Positions 53,459 through 62,894 of a DNA stretch of 64,000 nucleotides are shown piece after piece. The notes beneath the pieces are model-generated. The model did not search any database. It was not told the origin of the DNA and worked only from the letters and a program-made list of their open reading frames with translations. Position 1 is the first letter of the stretch, and each line of letters begins with the position of its first letter. The position numbers and the translations under genes are program-made. This stretch comes from an uncultured Pelagibacteraceae bacterium (GTDB lineage Bacteria > Pseudomonadota > Alphaproteobacteria > Pelagibacterales > Pelagibacteraceae): contig CABZDW010000005.1 in NCBI GenBank assembly GCA_902524545.1, forward strand, positions 1-64,000. The letters run 5' to 3'.

Positions 53459-54834
53459 ATCATTTTTTTTGGATCCATAATTTTTTCATAATCTTTTTCA
53501 TTTATAAGCTTAGATTTTAATGCTTCATGTTTTAGAGTTGTTTTATTTTTAAGAGCAAGTTTAGCTATTTTAGCAGCATTATCATAACCAATATGTGGTG
53601 CTAGAGCAGTTATTAGCATTAAGGAATTATCTAAGTATTCTTTAATTTTAATTTTATCAGCTTTAAGTCCCCTGATACAATAAAGCGAGAAATTCTTTAT
53701 GCTGTCAGATAATAGATCAATAGACTGTAAAATATTATGTGCGATTAGTGGCTTAAATACATTTAACTCAAAATGTCCATGCGATCCTGCCATTGTTATA
53801 CCGTTATGGTTCCCTATAACTTTTACACAAACCATTGTTACTGCCTCAGATTGAGTGGGGTTAACTTTTCCTGGCATAATTGATGAACCTGGTTCATTCG
53901 CTGGTAATACTAATTCTCCATAACCTGCTCTCGGGCCAGAACCGAGAAATCTAATATCATTAGCAATTTTCATCAGGCTTACAGCGGTAGTATTTAAAGT
54001 TCCTGAAAAACTAACAATTTCATCATGTGCAGCTAGTGCTGCAAATTTATTTTTTGTAGGCTTAAATGGAAGTTTTGTAATTTTTTTTATTTCGTGAATT
54101 ATTTTTTTATCAAAATTTTTTTTAGTATTTATCCCAGTTCCTACAGCAGTACCACCCTGAGCAAGTAAATAAATTTCATTTAAAGCCACACTAATCCTTT
54201 TAATGCAATCATTAATTTGAGATTGATAACCAGAAAATTCTTGACCTAAAGAAAGTGGTGTTGCATCTTGCAGGTGAGTTCTACCCACTTTAATTATATT
54301 TTTAAAATTTGATACTTTTTTTTTAAGTTCTTGATCTAGCAATTTAAGAGAAGGTAACAACTTATTTTTCGTTTCAATAGCTATTGCAATATGCATTGCA
54401 GTCGGAAAAACATCATTAGTTGATTGAGATTTATTTACATGATCATTTGGATGGATTGGTTTTTTAGACCCTTTTTTTCCACCCAATTTTTCAATAGCTC
54501 TATTAGCAATAACTTCATTAACATTCATATTCGTTTGTGTACCAGAGCCAGTTTGCCAGACTTTTAGTGGAAAATGTTCATCGAGCTTTCCAGCAATAAC
54601 TTCATTAGATGCCGCAACGACTGCGTTTGAAATTTTTGGTGAAAGTTGTTTTTCTTTTAAATGAACTATTGCCGCTGCTTTTTTTATTATTGCAATAGAT
54701 TTAATTAAAATGGGTCTAACTAAAAATTCTCCAATATCAAAATATTTTTTTGATCTTTGCGTGGAAGCACCCCAATATTTGTCATTAGGAACGTTTATTG
54801 GTCCAATACTGTCAAATTCTTTACGAAATTTCAT
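53446..54834 (-). CDS. fumC: Fumarate hydratase class II
   Basis: DKYWGASTQRS; TGSGTQTNMNVNEVIANRA; GSSIMPGKVNPTQSEA. Confidence 0.97.
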   Translation of the reverse strand: MKFRKEFDSIGPINVPNDKYWGASTQRSKKYFDIGEFLVRPILIKSIAIIKKAAAIVHLKEKQLSPKISNAVVAASNEVIAGKLDEHFPLKVWQTGSGTQTNMNVNEVIANRAIEKLGGKKGSKKPIHPNDHVNKSQSTNDVFPTAMHIAIAIETKNKLLPSLKLLDQELKKKVSNFKNIIKVGRTHLQDATPLSLGQEFSGYQSQINDCIKRISVALNEIYLLAQGGTAVGTGINTKKNFDKKIIHEIKKITKLPFKPTKNKFAALAAHDEIVSFSGTLNTTAVSLMKIANDIRFLGSGPRAGYGELVLPANEPGSSIMPGKVNPTQSEAVTMVCVKVIGNHNGITMAGSHGHFELNVFKPLIAHNILQSIDLLSDSIKNFSLYCIRGLKADKIKIKEYLDNSLMLITALAPHIGYDNAAKIAKLALKNKTTLKHEALKSKLINEKDYEKIMDPKKMIYPE

Positions 54835-54887
54835 TAATAATTTACAAACATGTATATAATAAAAAATAGATAACTAATAGGAGCAAA

Positions 54888-55259
54888 ATGACAAATTTTG
54901 AAAAAGTAGGGATTTTTATGAAAACTTTTGGTCAAGACATTAAACACAGTTCCTCATTTAGTACTGATGAGATAAATGAATTAAGAGTAAGTCTTATTAA
55001 AGAAGAACTTGACGAATTAATAGGCGCAATGAATAAAAAAGATTTAGTCGAAGTAGCTGATGCACTAACCGATATTCTCTACGTTACATATGGTGCAGGA
55101 CATGCATTTGGTATAAATCTTGATGAATGCTTTGAAGAGGTTCAAAACTCAAATATGAGTAAATTAGACAAAGATGGCAAACCTATTTATAATGATAAAG
55201 GTAAAGTTATGAAGGGTTCTAATTATTTTAAGCCAGACTTGAGTAAATTTATAAAATAG
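54888..55259 (+). CDS. MazG/PRA-PH-like nucleoside triphosphate pyrophosphohydrolase
   Basis: RVSLIKEELDELIGAMNKKDLVEVADALTDILYVTYGAGHAFGINLDECFEEVQNSNMSKLDKDG. Confidence 0.85.
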   Translation: MTNFEKVGIFMKTFGQDIKHSSSFSTDEINELRVSLIKEELDELIGAMNKKDLVEVADALTDILYVTYGAGHAFGINLDECFEEVQNSNMSKLDKDGKPIYNDKGKVMKGSNYFKPDLSKFIK

Positions 55260-55260
55260 G

Positions 55261-55281
55261 AAGGGGCGTTCTGTTGCCCGG
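55261..55281. repeat. tmRNA 3'-end-like repeat R1
   Basis: aaggggcgttctgttgcccgg; 20/21 identical to R3. Confidence 0.85.
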
Positions 55282-55404
55282 CATTAGATTAAAAGTAGCA
55301 TATTTGCTTACTAATTAAAACTACTTCATTGCAAACTTCATTGCCAGAACGACATGTTTTCTTTTCAGTTGGTTTTATTCTTTGGTACTTCGTTGTAAAG
55401 TTAA

Positions 55405-55737
55405 TTAATCGCTGTTCCAAGTAAATAAATCAGCATCAAAAGGTATGTTTCTAAATTTAAGTAAGATTTTATATTTTTCTAATCTTTCTTCTTTCTTAAA
55501 TTTTTTTAAGTAGTTGAGTATTTGATCATAGGTCAAACCCTTTAAGTATTTCTTTTTAACATCAACATACTCTTCATAATCCAAACCACATATAGAGAAT
55601 TTTTTTTTAGGATCTATATGTTCAGCATAACTTATTGTGTTTTCAGTTTCGCTAAGGACATCATAAAAATGAGCGATCTGATTTTTTCTTTCAAAGAGAA
55701 TATCTCTCCTGAAATCAAATAGTTCTTGTTGTTGCAT
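55405..55737 (-). CDS. Hypothetical protein between tmRNA 3'-end repeats
   Basis: 110 aa ORF, no recognised family. Confidence 0.5.
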   Translation of the reverse strand: MQQQELFDFRRDILFERKNQIAHFYDVLSETENTISYAEHIDPKKKFSICGLDYEEYVDVKKKYLKGLTYDQILNYLKKFKKEERLEKYKILLKFRNIPFDADLFTWNSD

Positions 55738-55811
55738 ATTTTGGAGTTAGTAAAGTTTTGAAAATTAACTTTAACAATTTAAACTTTATTAAATAAAAGT
55801 GTCAGAATTAA

Positions 55812-55837
55812 GGGGCGTTCAGTTGCCAGGTGCCCAG
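55812..55837. repeat. tmRNA 3'-end-like repeat R2
   Basis: aaggggcgttcagttgccaggtgccc; 25/26 identical to R3. Confidence 0.9.
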
Positions 55838-55841
55838 ATCT

Positions 55842-56507
55842 TTAAAATTTCTTTCCTAAATTTTTGTTATATATTGGTTTTTGCCCATATTTACTCACAT
55901 GTACTTTTAATGAGATATTCTCAAATTTTTCTCTATCGTTTTTATCCTCAACCAATGAATATTCAATTTTTTTAACCTCACTAATCCATGAGGACTTTTC
56001 TGGTGCTTTAAATCTTTTTTTCAGATTTCCAATTCCAATATAAATTATATTATTATCATTATTAAGATATCTATATATACATTGAACATCATCTAAGTTT
56101 TCAGGAGAACAAGAACTTTCAAAATTAGGTATTACTTGGAAAAAATACATACTGTTATTCTTATCATATTCAAGATTAAACCTTCTTTGTTGCGCAGTTA
56201 AACTTTTATCATTTTTTATCTCTTTTAAAATATCGTTACTATTAATAAAAAAACCCGCTTTGACAGTACGATTAAAATTTTTTTTAGAGTGACCCTGAAG
56301 TTCAAAACATGACTCAGAATTATTTTCTGGAAAACCTACATAGAATTTAAATTTATTTTCAGTGTCCTCACCGAATTCAACAAATTTATTTTTTCCTAAG
56401 TTGTTATCTTTAATAAATTTTGCAGAAAAACCAAATCCCTGAGAGGAAATCGACAAGTAATGATCAAATCTACTCGTATGTGGTGGTACAAATATTTTAA
56501 CTCCCAT
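55842..56507 (-). CDS. GIY-YIG domain protein (start taken as MGVKIF, not the longer ORF that runs into tmRNA)
   Basis: C-terminal CIYRYLNNDNNIIYIGIGNLKKRFKAPEKSSWISEVKKIEY. Confidence 0.7.
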   Translation of the reverse strand: MGVKIFVPPHTSRFDHYLSISSQGFGFSAKFIKDNNLGKNKFVEFGEDTENKFKFYVGFPENNSESCFELQGHSKKNFNRTVKAGFFINSNDILKEIKNDKSLTAQQRRFNLEYDKNNSMYFFQVIPNFESSCSPENLDDVQCIYRYLNNDNNIIYIGIGNLKKRFKAPEKSSWISEVKKIEYSLVEDKNDREKFENISLKVHVSKYGQKPIYNKNLGKKF

Positions 56508-56523
56508 ATTTAACTCCTTTAAA

Positions 56524-56550
56524 AAGGGGCGTTCTGTTGCCAGGTGCCCC
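56524..56550. repeat. tmRNA 3'-end repeat R3 (3' end of the intact tmRNA coding piece)
   Basis: aaggggcgttctgttgccaggtgcccc. Confidence 0.9.
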
Positions 56551-56692
56551 AAACCCCGTTTGCCTAATTAACAAAGTTAATTAAGCAGCAAGTGCGTAAC
56601 TTTCGTTAGCAATTATAAATTAGCCCTTTACGGAGGAACAATTCCGAACGAAAGAATAGCCTTTAGTCACTCGTCGAATCTAGTTCACCCCC
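56526..56692 (-). ncRNA. ssrA: Two-piece (circularly permuted) tmRNA: coding piece, tag ANESYALAA
   Basis: 5' GGGGGTGAACTAGATTCGACGAGTGACTAAAGGC; tag ORF GCTAACGAAAGTTACGCACTTGCTGCTTAA at 56581-56610 (minus); 3' hairpin GGGGCACCTGGCAACAGAACGCCCC. Confidence 0.93.
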
Positions 56693-56704
56693 ATAAGTTG
56701 TAAA

Positions 56705-56772
56705 TGGTGGAGGTGGTGGGTACTGCCCCCACGTCCGCAATGGTTATTACGAAATTCGTTTATCGTCATAGT
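56705..56772 (-). ncRNA. ssrA: Two-piece tmRNA: acceptor piece ending in CCA (5' boundary approximate)
   Basis: GCGGACGTGGGGGCAGTACCCACCACCTCCACCA; CACCTCC pairs with GGGGGTG of the coding piece including a G3-U pair; about 12-nt intervening segment. Confidence 0.88.
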
Positions 56773-56826
56773 TGGAAAACCAACTTTATTAATATAAAAG
56801 GAATTGTATTAGATTCAATAACAATC

Positions 56827-57777
56827 ATGAAATTAACGCAAGAACAACAAGCAGAGATTAAAAACCAACAATCCCAAAGTAAAAATACTAAAAGAGTTAC
56901 TGTTCCAGAGTTAGAAAAAATTTTATATGAGGCAATTCCAGCATTAGATCATGGTTTTGTAAGAGTAATTGATTATATGGGTGACGATACTTCTATAGTT
57001 CAGTCAGCTAGAGTTTCATATGGGAAGGGTACTAAACAAGTTTCAACAGACTCTGGTTTAATAAAATATTTAATGCGCCATTGGCATAGTACACCATTTG
57101 AAATGTGTGAAATAAAATATCATGTTAAATTACCAATATTTATTGCACGTCAATGGATAAGACATCGAACAGCTAACGTTAATGAATACTCTGCGAGATA
57201 TTCAATTTTAGATAAAGAGTTTTATTTACCCTCAACCGAAAATCTAGCTGCACAATCTACTAGTAATAGACAAGGGAGGGGAGAAATCTTAGAAGGTGAA
57301 CAAGCCCAAGAAGTTTTAGAGCTTCTAAAGAGTGATGCTGAAAGATCTTATACGAATTACGAAACAATGTTAAACCAAAAATACGATGGCTCAACGATTG
57401 ACGAAAATAAAAAAGGTTTAGCAAGAGAACTAGCGAGAATGAATTTAACTTTAAATACCTACACTCAATGGTACTGGAAAACGGACTTATTAAATTTAAT
57501 GAATTTTTTGAGGTTGAGAGCGGATCATCATGCTCAATATGAAATTAGAGTGTATGCAGATATAATGTTAGATACTTTAAAAAGGTGGGCACCAATCACA
57601 TATGAGGCATTTATGGATTATAGGGTTGGTGGAACGGAAATTTCTGCAAAGGGAAAGGAAGTTATTAAAAAATTTATTCGTGGTGAAGATATTGATATTG
57701 CCAACTCTGGTTTGTCTAGAAGAGAGTGGAATGAACTAATGTTAGCTTTTGAATTAAAAGACAAATTAGTCAAATAG
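56827..57777 (+). CDS. thyX: FAD-dependent thymidylate synthase (true start likely 56827, not 56704)
   Basis: ThyX motif [19 protein letters not shown]; longer ORF start overlaps the tmRNA acceptor piece. Confidence 0.95.
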   Translation: MKLTQEQQAEIKNQQSQSKNTKRVTVPELEKILYEAIPALDHGFVRVIDYMGDDTSIVQSARVSYGKGTKQVSTDSGLIKYLMRHWHSTPFEMCEIKYHVKLPIFIARQWIRHRTANVNEYSARYSILDKEFYLPSTENLAAQSTSNRQGRGEILEGEQAQEVLELLKSDAERSYTNYETMLNQKYDGSTIDENKKGLARELARMNLTLNTYTQWYWKTDLLNLMNFLRLRADHHAQYEIRVYADIMLDTLKRWAPITYEAFMDYRVGGTEISAKGKEVIKKFIRGEDIDIANSGLSRREWNELMLAFELKDKLVK

Positions 57778-57790
57778 ACAAATAAATTAT

Positions 57791-58924
57791 ATGACCAAAA
57801 ATAAATTTTTTTTTTCGTCTTTTTTTTTATTATTGGTAATACTAATTTTTTTTAGGTCTCCGTGTTTTTTTTTAGATGAAGGATATTGGCAAATTAGATA
57901 CGACTCATATTATGATTATTCTCTTCAAAATAATTTTTTGAAATCAATTTTGTACGTCTATGATTATGGAGGCTATTTTGAACTTGCGAGGAATATAATA
58001 TCTAAAACAGCAAGCTATTTTCCTTTTTTTTCTCAAAAAATTGATACTTATTTTTCATTATTAATTTATTTAGCTATTTTTTCTTACATTTACTTTTCGA
58101 AATCATTAATTTTCCATAACAAAAATTACAAAATTTTAATTATTTTTCTGATTTTATTCTCACCACCTATGACACCTGAAGTTTGGCTCACTGCTCCACA
58201 TTTAAAAACTTATTTTGGATTGTTTACTTTTATACTACTTTTGCAAGACTCGAGTGTTTTAAATGGTACAAAAAAAATATTATACAGATTTTTAATTATA
58301 TTTAGTGGTTTAAGTAGTATTTATGCAAGTGTGTTTGCGCCAATTTTTTTTTTAAAATACCTCTTTGAAAAAAATAAAGATAACTTCTTAAATTTTTTAT
58401 GTTCTGTAATACCTTTAGCAACAAATATTTTAATATTCTTAAATTTGTTAAATAATGCAAATAGATTTGCTTTCGATATTGGAAAAATTGAAAGTTTTTC
58501 GTATAATATTTTAATTAGACCATTTTTTGGCAGCTCTATTCCAAAATTTTTTTTTAATAAGCTTAGTGTCACTAATTTAGAGACTATTTTAATCGCTGTA
58601 TTTTTGATTTTAATATTTGCAATAACTTTTGCATATAAAATTTTAGAGAAAAAGGATAAAATTATTATATTAATTATTTCCTCTTTTATTTTACATTCAG
58701 CTTTTGTTTTAATTGGATCTTTATACCCAAATTTTGTTGGCGGGAGATATTCGGTAATACCTGGAATAATACTTTTATCATTATTCATAAGATTCTATCA
58801 ATTAGAGAATAATAACTTTTTAAAATATTTGTTTGGCTTACTTATTTTTATGTCTTTATTAATAGGAATTGTTGAGTTTAAGTATTTTTCGCCATTATCT
58901 TATATGTTAGAATGCAAAATATAA
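57791..58924 (+). CDS. Polytopic membrane protein, probably surface-polysaccharide related
   Basis: 377 aa, many TM segments; adjacent to GT2 and sugar genes. Confidence 0.45.
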   Translation: MTKNKFFFSSFFLLLVILIFFRSPCFFLDEGYWQIRYDSYYDYSLQNNFLKSILYVYDYGGYFELARNIISKTASYFPFFSQKIDTYFSLLIYLAIFSYIYFSKSLIFHNKNYKILIIFLILFSPPMTPEVWLTAPHLKTYFGLFTFILLLQDSSVLNGTKKILYRFLIIFSGLSSIYASVFAPIFFLKYLFEKNKDNFLNFLCSVIPLATNILIFLNLLNNANRFAFDIGKIESFSYNILIRPFFGSSIPKFFFNKLSVTNLETILIAVFLILIFAITFAYKILEKKDKIIILIISSFILHSAFVLIGSLYPNFVGGRYSVIPGIILLSLFIRFYQLENNNFLKYLFGLLIFMSLLIGIVEFKYFSPLSYMLECKI

Positions 58925-59674
58925 ATGAATAAGATTTCCAAAAAAAAAATTTATGGTGTTGTAATTTGTTATAATAGCGAACTTGTGATCAAAGATCTTT
59001 ATGAAAGAATTGATAAAGAAAATTTCGATAAAATCTATTTTTTTGATGATAATTCAACTGATAATTCTTATGAAATTGCAAAAAGATTTGATTGGCTTGT
59101 AGTGAAAAACAAAATTAATTTGGGTCACGGTGGTAATTTAAAAAAAGCTGTTGAAACAGCATTTTTAGATGGTGCAGATTACGTTTTGGAAATTCATGCT
59201 GATAATCAATACAATCCAAATTTGATTACTAAAGCTAAAGAATTTATCGATCAAGACTATGCGTTAATTACTGGGTCAAGATTTATTAATAAAAACCCTC
59301 ATAAAGAAGAAGGAATGCCTTTTTTAAGATATTTTTCAAATATAGTGATGAGTAATTTTACTAGAAAAACTTTATCCATTGAATTGACCGAGTTTCATAC
59401 AGGTTTTAAAATTTTTGGTAGAAATTTTTATAATAAGGTTCCATTTGAGAACTGTTCTAATAATTATTTATTTTCTTTTCAGATAATTTTAATGACGAAA
59501 TTTTTTAATTTAAAATATGGAGAAATAAGTATTTCAGCAGATTATGGAAAAAACGTTAATTCTTGTAACTATTATAATGGTTTTATTTATTTAATGTCTA
59601 ATTTTAGTGAAATAATCTTTTATTTTTTAGCAAGATTAAATATTTTTAAAAAAAGAATTTATAAACCTAAATAA
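58925..59674 (+). CDS. Glycosyltransferase family 2 (DPM1/polyprenyl-phosphate sugar type)
   Basis: GVVICYNSELVIKDLYERI...FFDDNSTDNSYEIAKR...NLGHGGNLKKAVETAFLDGADYVLEIHADNQYNP. Confidence 0.88.
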   Translation: MNKISKKKIYGVVICYNSELVIKDLYERIDKENFDKIYFFDDNSTDNSYEIAKRFDWLVVKNKINLGHGGNLKKAVETAFLDGADYVLEIHADNQYNPNLITKAKEFIDQDYALITGSRFINKNPHKEEGMPFLRYFSNIVMSNFTRKTLSIELTEFHTGFKIFGRNFYNKVPFENCSNNYLFSFQIILMTKFFNLKYGEISISADYGKNVNSCNYYNGFIYLMSNFSEIIFYFLARLNIFKKRIYKPK

Positions 59675-60371
59675 TTTTTTTTAATTCTGAGATATTCATT
59701 GATGGATTTGGTGGAAATATTTTTTTCCCTGACTTTTTCTTTACTTGAGGATTATTTTTTTTCGCAAATTCATAAATAGATTGAATTTTTCCACCAATAT
59801 TTATTGTGCCTTTTTTATTTAAAATTTTAGGAATAATTTTTACAAAATCATCGTGAAACATAAAATTTGATTTAATATCTGAAAATGCATATTTATGTAT
59901 AAAAGGTTTCTCACACATGCTTAATCTTATTATCAACGAATTTTTATATAATTTTACTGAACACTCTCCACCAAGTTTTGACCACGCGTAGTTATTGATT
60001 GGCAATATTGGATCTTGTTCTTTATAATTTCCTTTTTTTCCTGGATAAACATAATTTGTTGAAAAATAGATTAGTTTAATTTTATACTTCTCACAAACTT
60101 TTACGATATTCGCTGTTCCAATTATATTTAAATCAATACTTTTTGAAATATTTTTATCATGTATATTCATAGGTCTAGATAAAGCAGCAGCATGAAGAAC
60201 ATATTTTGGTTTTATTTTTTTAAAATAATTATCAATTGACTTAATACTTAATATATTAAGCATTTTTTTATTTGGATAAGAAATATTTAAAATTTTGTTG
60301 TTTTTTTTTAGCGTTTTGGCAAATCTTCCCTCACCACCTGTAATTACAATTTTTTTTTTAATAGATTTCAA
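59667..60371 (-). CDS. NAD(P)-dependent sugar epimerase/reductase, RmlD-like
   Basis: IVITGGEGRFAKTL, VLHAAALSRPMNIH, FSTNYVYPGKKGNYKEQDPILPINNYAWSKLGGE. Confidence 0.75.
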   Translation of the reverse strand: MKSIKKKIVITGGEGRFAKTLKKNNKILNISYPNKKMLNILSIKSIDNYFKKIKPKYVLHAAALSRPMNIHDKNISKSIDLNIIGTANIVKVCEKYKIKLIYFSTNYVYPGKKGNYKEQDPILPINNYAWSKLGGECSVKLYKNSLIIRLSMCEKPFIHKYAFSDIKSNFMFHDDFVKIIPKILNKKGTINIGGKIQSIYEFAKKNNPQVKKKSGKKIFPPNPSMNISELKKII

Positions 60372-60434
60372 TTTGATTATTAATTAATAATTTATTCACA
60401 TTATATAAATAAATTATAAGGATAAATATAAATT

Positions 60435-61622
60435 ATGAAAAAAAACTTTCTTAATTTGGGTAAACAACCCATTGCCAATTCCTTTTTAAGTTCCATATCC
60501 AAGAAATCACTTAAAAATGAGTATTTTTACAGATTAATCATGTGTTTTGATACAGAAAATTTCTTAGTTTCAGTTAAAAATCCTGTTAATCCAAAAATTC
60601 AATATACTGATAAATATGCTCATAGAGCATCAGAATCTTTGACCATGCTTAAGGCTTTTAAGTCAGCTGCTAAAAAACTTCAAAAAAGATTTAAACCAAG
60701 AAAAGTAATGGAAATAGGAAGTAATGATGGAGTTTTTTTAAAAAATTTTCCAAAAAAAAAGGTTATAGCTGTAGAGCCATGTAAGAATCTTGCCAATCTA
60801 ACAAAAAAAAAATTTAAAACATATCCAAGTTTTTGGAATAAAAAGCTTTCCAACAAAATATCTAAGAAACATTCAAAAGTAGACTTAATCTTTTCATCAA
60901 ATACAATATCTCATATTCCGAATCTTAAAGAAACTTTTGAATCAATAAATAACATTCTTTCTGATAGAGGTGTTTTAGTGATAGAGGATCCGTCATTGAG
61001 TTCTGTTTTAAAAATAAACTCTTATGACCAATTTTATGACGAACACGTTTATGTCTTTTCTGCATTATCAATAAGTAACATAGTTAAAAATTATCAATTA
61101 AAGTTATTTGATGTAGAAAAAATTAGTAATCATGGAGGATCATTAAGATATTTCATAACTAAAAAAAAAAATTCATTCAAAATAACATCTCGACTTAACA
61201 AGATTATTAACGAAGAAAAAAGACAGGGGTTAAATAATTTTGCAACATTTAAAAAATTTGCCAAAAAAGTAGAAAAATCAAAACAAAAATTAGTTGCTTT
61301 GCTAACTACATTAAAAAAAAAAAATAAAAAAATAATAAGTTATGGCGCAACTTATAAATCAACGACAGTTTTTAATTATTGTAAAATTGATAATAAATTT
61401 TTCCATTATGTAACAGATACAACTAAAAATAAACAAGGAAAATTTACACCCGGTATGCATATTCCAATATTATCACCAGAAAAAGGTTTTAACGAAAGTG
61501 TTGATTACGCTTATCTTGGTGCATGGAATTTCAAAAAAGAAATAATGAACAAAGAAAAAGATTATTTAAAAAGAGGTGGAAGGTTTATAACGCATGTTCC
61601 GCGAGTAAAAATAATAAAATAA
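60435..61622 (+). CDS. Sugar C-methyltransferase (TylC3/EryBIII-type fold)
   Basis: NLGKQPIANSFL; VMEIGSNDGVFLKNF; IEDPSLSSVLKINSYDQFYDEHVYVFSALSISNIV; SYGATYKSTTVFNYCKI. Confidence 0.85.
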   Translation: MKKNFLNLGKQPIANSFLSSISKKSLKNEYFYRLIMCFDTENFLVSVKNPVNPKIQYTDKYAHRASESLTMLKAFKSAAKKLQKRFKPRKVMEIGSNDGVFLKNFPKKKVIAVEPCKNLANLTKKKFKTYPSFWNKKLSNKISKKHSKVDLIFSSNTISHIPNLKETFESINNILSDRGVLVIEDPSLSSVLKINSYDQFYDEHVYVFSALSISNIVKNYQLKLFDVEKISNHGGSLRYFITKKKNSFKITSRLNKIINEEKRQGLNNFATFKKFAKKVEKSKQKLVALLTTLKKKNKKIISYGATYKSTTVFNYCKIDNKFFHYVTDTTKNKQGKFTPGMHIPILSPEKGFNESVDYAYLGAWNFKKEIMNKEKDYLKRGGRFITHVPRVKIIK

Positions 61623-61625
61623 AAA

Positions 61626-62894
61626 ATGATAAACAAAAATTTCCAAAAATGGTTTAATTCACAAAAAAAATTAAATAAAATTCGGGTTAAGATTAAAAGA
61701 CTCAACGATCTAGAAAACTGGAATTACGGAAAAAAATTGATATTTCATAATAGTCGAAGATTCTTCAAAATAATAGGTATTGAAGTGAAATCAAACTTAG
61801 CTGGTAAAAATTGGGATCAACCAATTATTGTGCAAAATGAGCAAGGAATATTAGGAATAATTAAAAATAAAAAAACAAAGAAATATTTGCTGCAAGCAAA
61901 AGTTGAACCAGGAAACAAAAATAAATTGCAATTATCTCCAACAGTTCAAGCTACTAAAAGTAATTATCAAAGAATTCATAAGGGAAAAAAAACTCCTTAT
62001 TTAAATTTTTTTAAAGACAATAAGGTAAAATTTACAAGTCAGTCAGAACAAGGATATAGATATTTATCTAAATTTAATAAAAATTCGATAGTGGTAGTTG
62101 AAAAAAAAATAAAAGTTTTAAAAAATTTTTTTTGGTTTAGTAGGGAAGATCTAAAATACCTGATTAAAAGAAAAAGTGTATTAAATATGGATACTGTTTC
62201 AGTTTTCTCTTCATTTATAAGAAAAAATACAAATGATTTACCTCATAAAAAAATGCGTGAAATTAAAAATTGGATTAGACAAAATGATAAAATTTTTAAA
62301 TTAAAAATAAAAGTTAAGCCTTTGGCAAATTTAATAAATTGGAAGGTGACACCTGATAATATAACTCATAAAAATAATAAACATTTCTCAGTAATTGGAA
62401 TTAACACCCTTAGTAATAAAAGAGAAGTTACAGAGTGGGATCAGCCAATTATAAAGGGAAAGAGGATAGCATTTGCTGGATATCTAATTAAAGAGTTTAA
62501 TAAAACTGAGCATTATTTGTGTAAATATAATAAGAAGCCCGGATTAAAAAAAAGTACATTATCATGCACAGCCAATACTTCAGATTTAGATAATTTCAAA
62601 ACAAACAATAATCTAAACAGTTTTGAGAAAAAGATGATAAGAGACATTTTCTTAAATAAAAAAAATAAATATAAAAAAATTTATGACAATATTCTTTCTG
62701 ATGAAGGTGGGAGATTTTTTAATTGTGAAATAAAATATAAAGTATTGAAACTACATAATAAAACAAAAGTTGAAATTCCATCAAACTATTTTTGGATATC
62801 ACGAAATCAGATGATCGAAATGATAAAAAGAAAGAAGGTTGATATAGAGGCAAGGCTTCTTTTTGCTTGTGCTAACATAGATAAAATAATTTGA
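61626..62894 (+). CDS. NDP-hexose 2,3-dehydratase
   Basis: Two repeated modules: FFKIIGIEVKSN...WDQPII...LQAKVEPGNKNKLQLSPTVQATKSNY and FSVIGINTLSNKREVTEWDQPII...LSCTANTSDL. Confidence 0.88.
   Translation: MINKNFQKWFNSQKKLNKIRVKIKRLNDLENWNYGKKLIFHNSRRFFKIIGIEVKSNLAGKNWDQPIIVQNEQGILGIIKNKKTKKYLLQAKVEPGNKNKLQLSPTVQATKSNYQRIHKGKKTPYLNFFKDNKVKFTSQSEQGYRYLSKFNKNSIVVVEKKIKVLKNFFWFSREDLKYLIKRKSVLNMDTVSVFSSFIRKNTNDLPHKKMREIKNWIRQNDKIFKLKIKVKPLANLINWKVTPDNITHKNNKHFSVIGINTLSNKREVTEWDQPIIKGKRIAFAGYLIKEFNKTEHYLCKYNKKPGLKKSTLSCTANTSDLDNFKTNNNLNSFEKKMIRDIFLNKKNKYKKIYDNILSDEGGRFFNCEIKYKVLKLHNKTKVEIPSNYFWISRNQMIEMIKRKKVDIEARLLFACANIDKII

Noticed and set aside
56508-56552. N-terminal extension of the GIY-YIG ORF (MGHLATERPFLKELN)
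   Set aside because: Translation of the tmRNA 3' end; the MGVKIF start is more plausible
56704-56826. N-terminal extension of the thyX ORF ([14 protein letters not shown]...)
   Set aside because: Overlaps the tmRNA acceptor piece; ThyX similarity begins after the ATG at 56827
58321-58788. 155-aa minus ORF antisense to the membrane protein at 57791
   Set aside because: Hydrophobic codon mirror of a TM-rich gene; the forward frame fits the operon with the GT2
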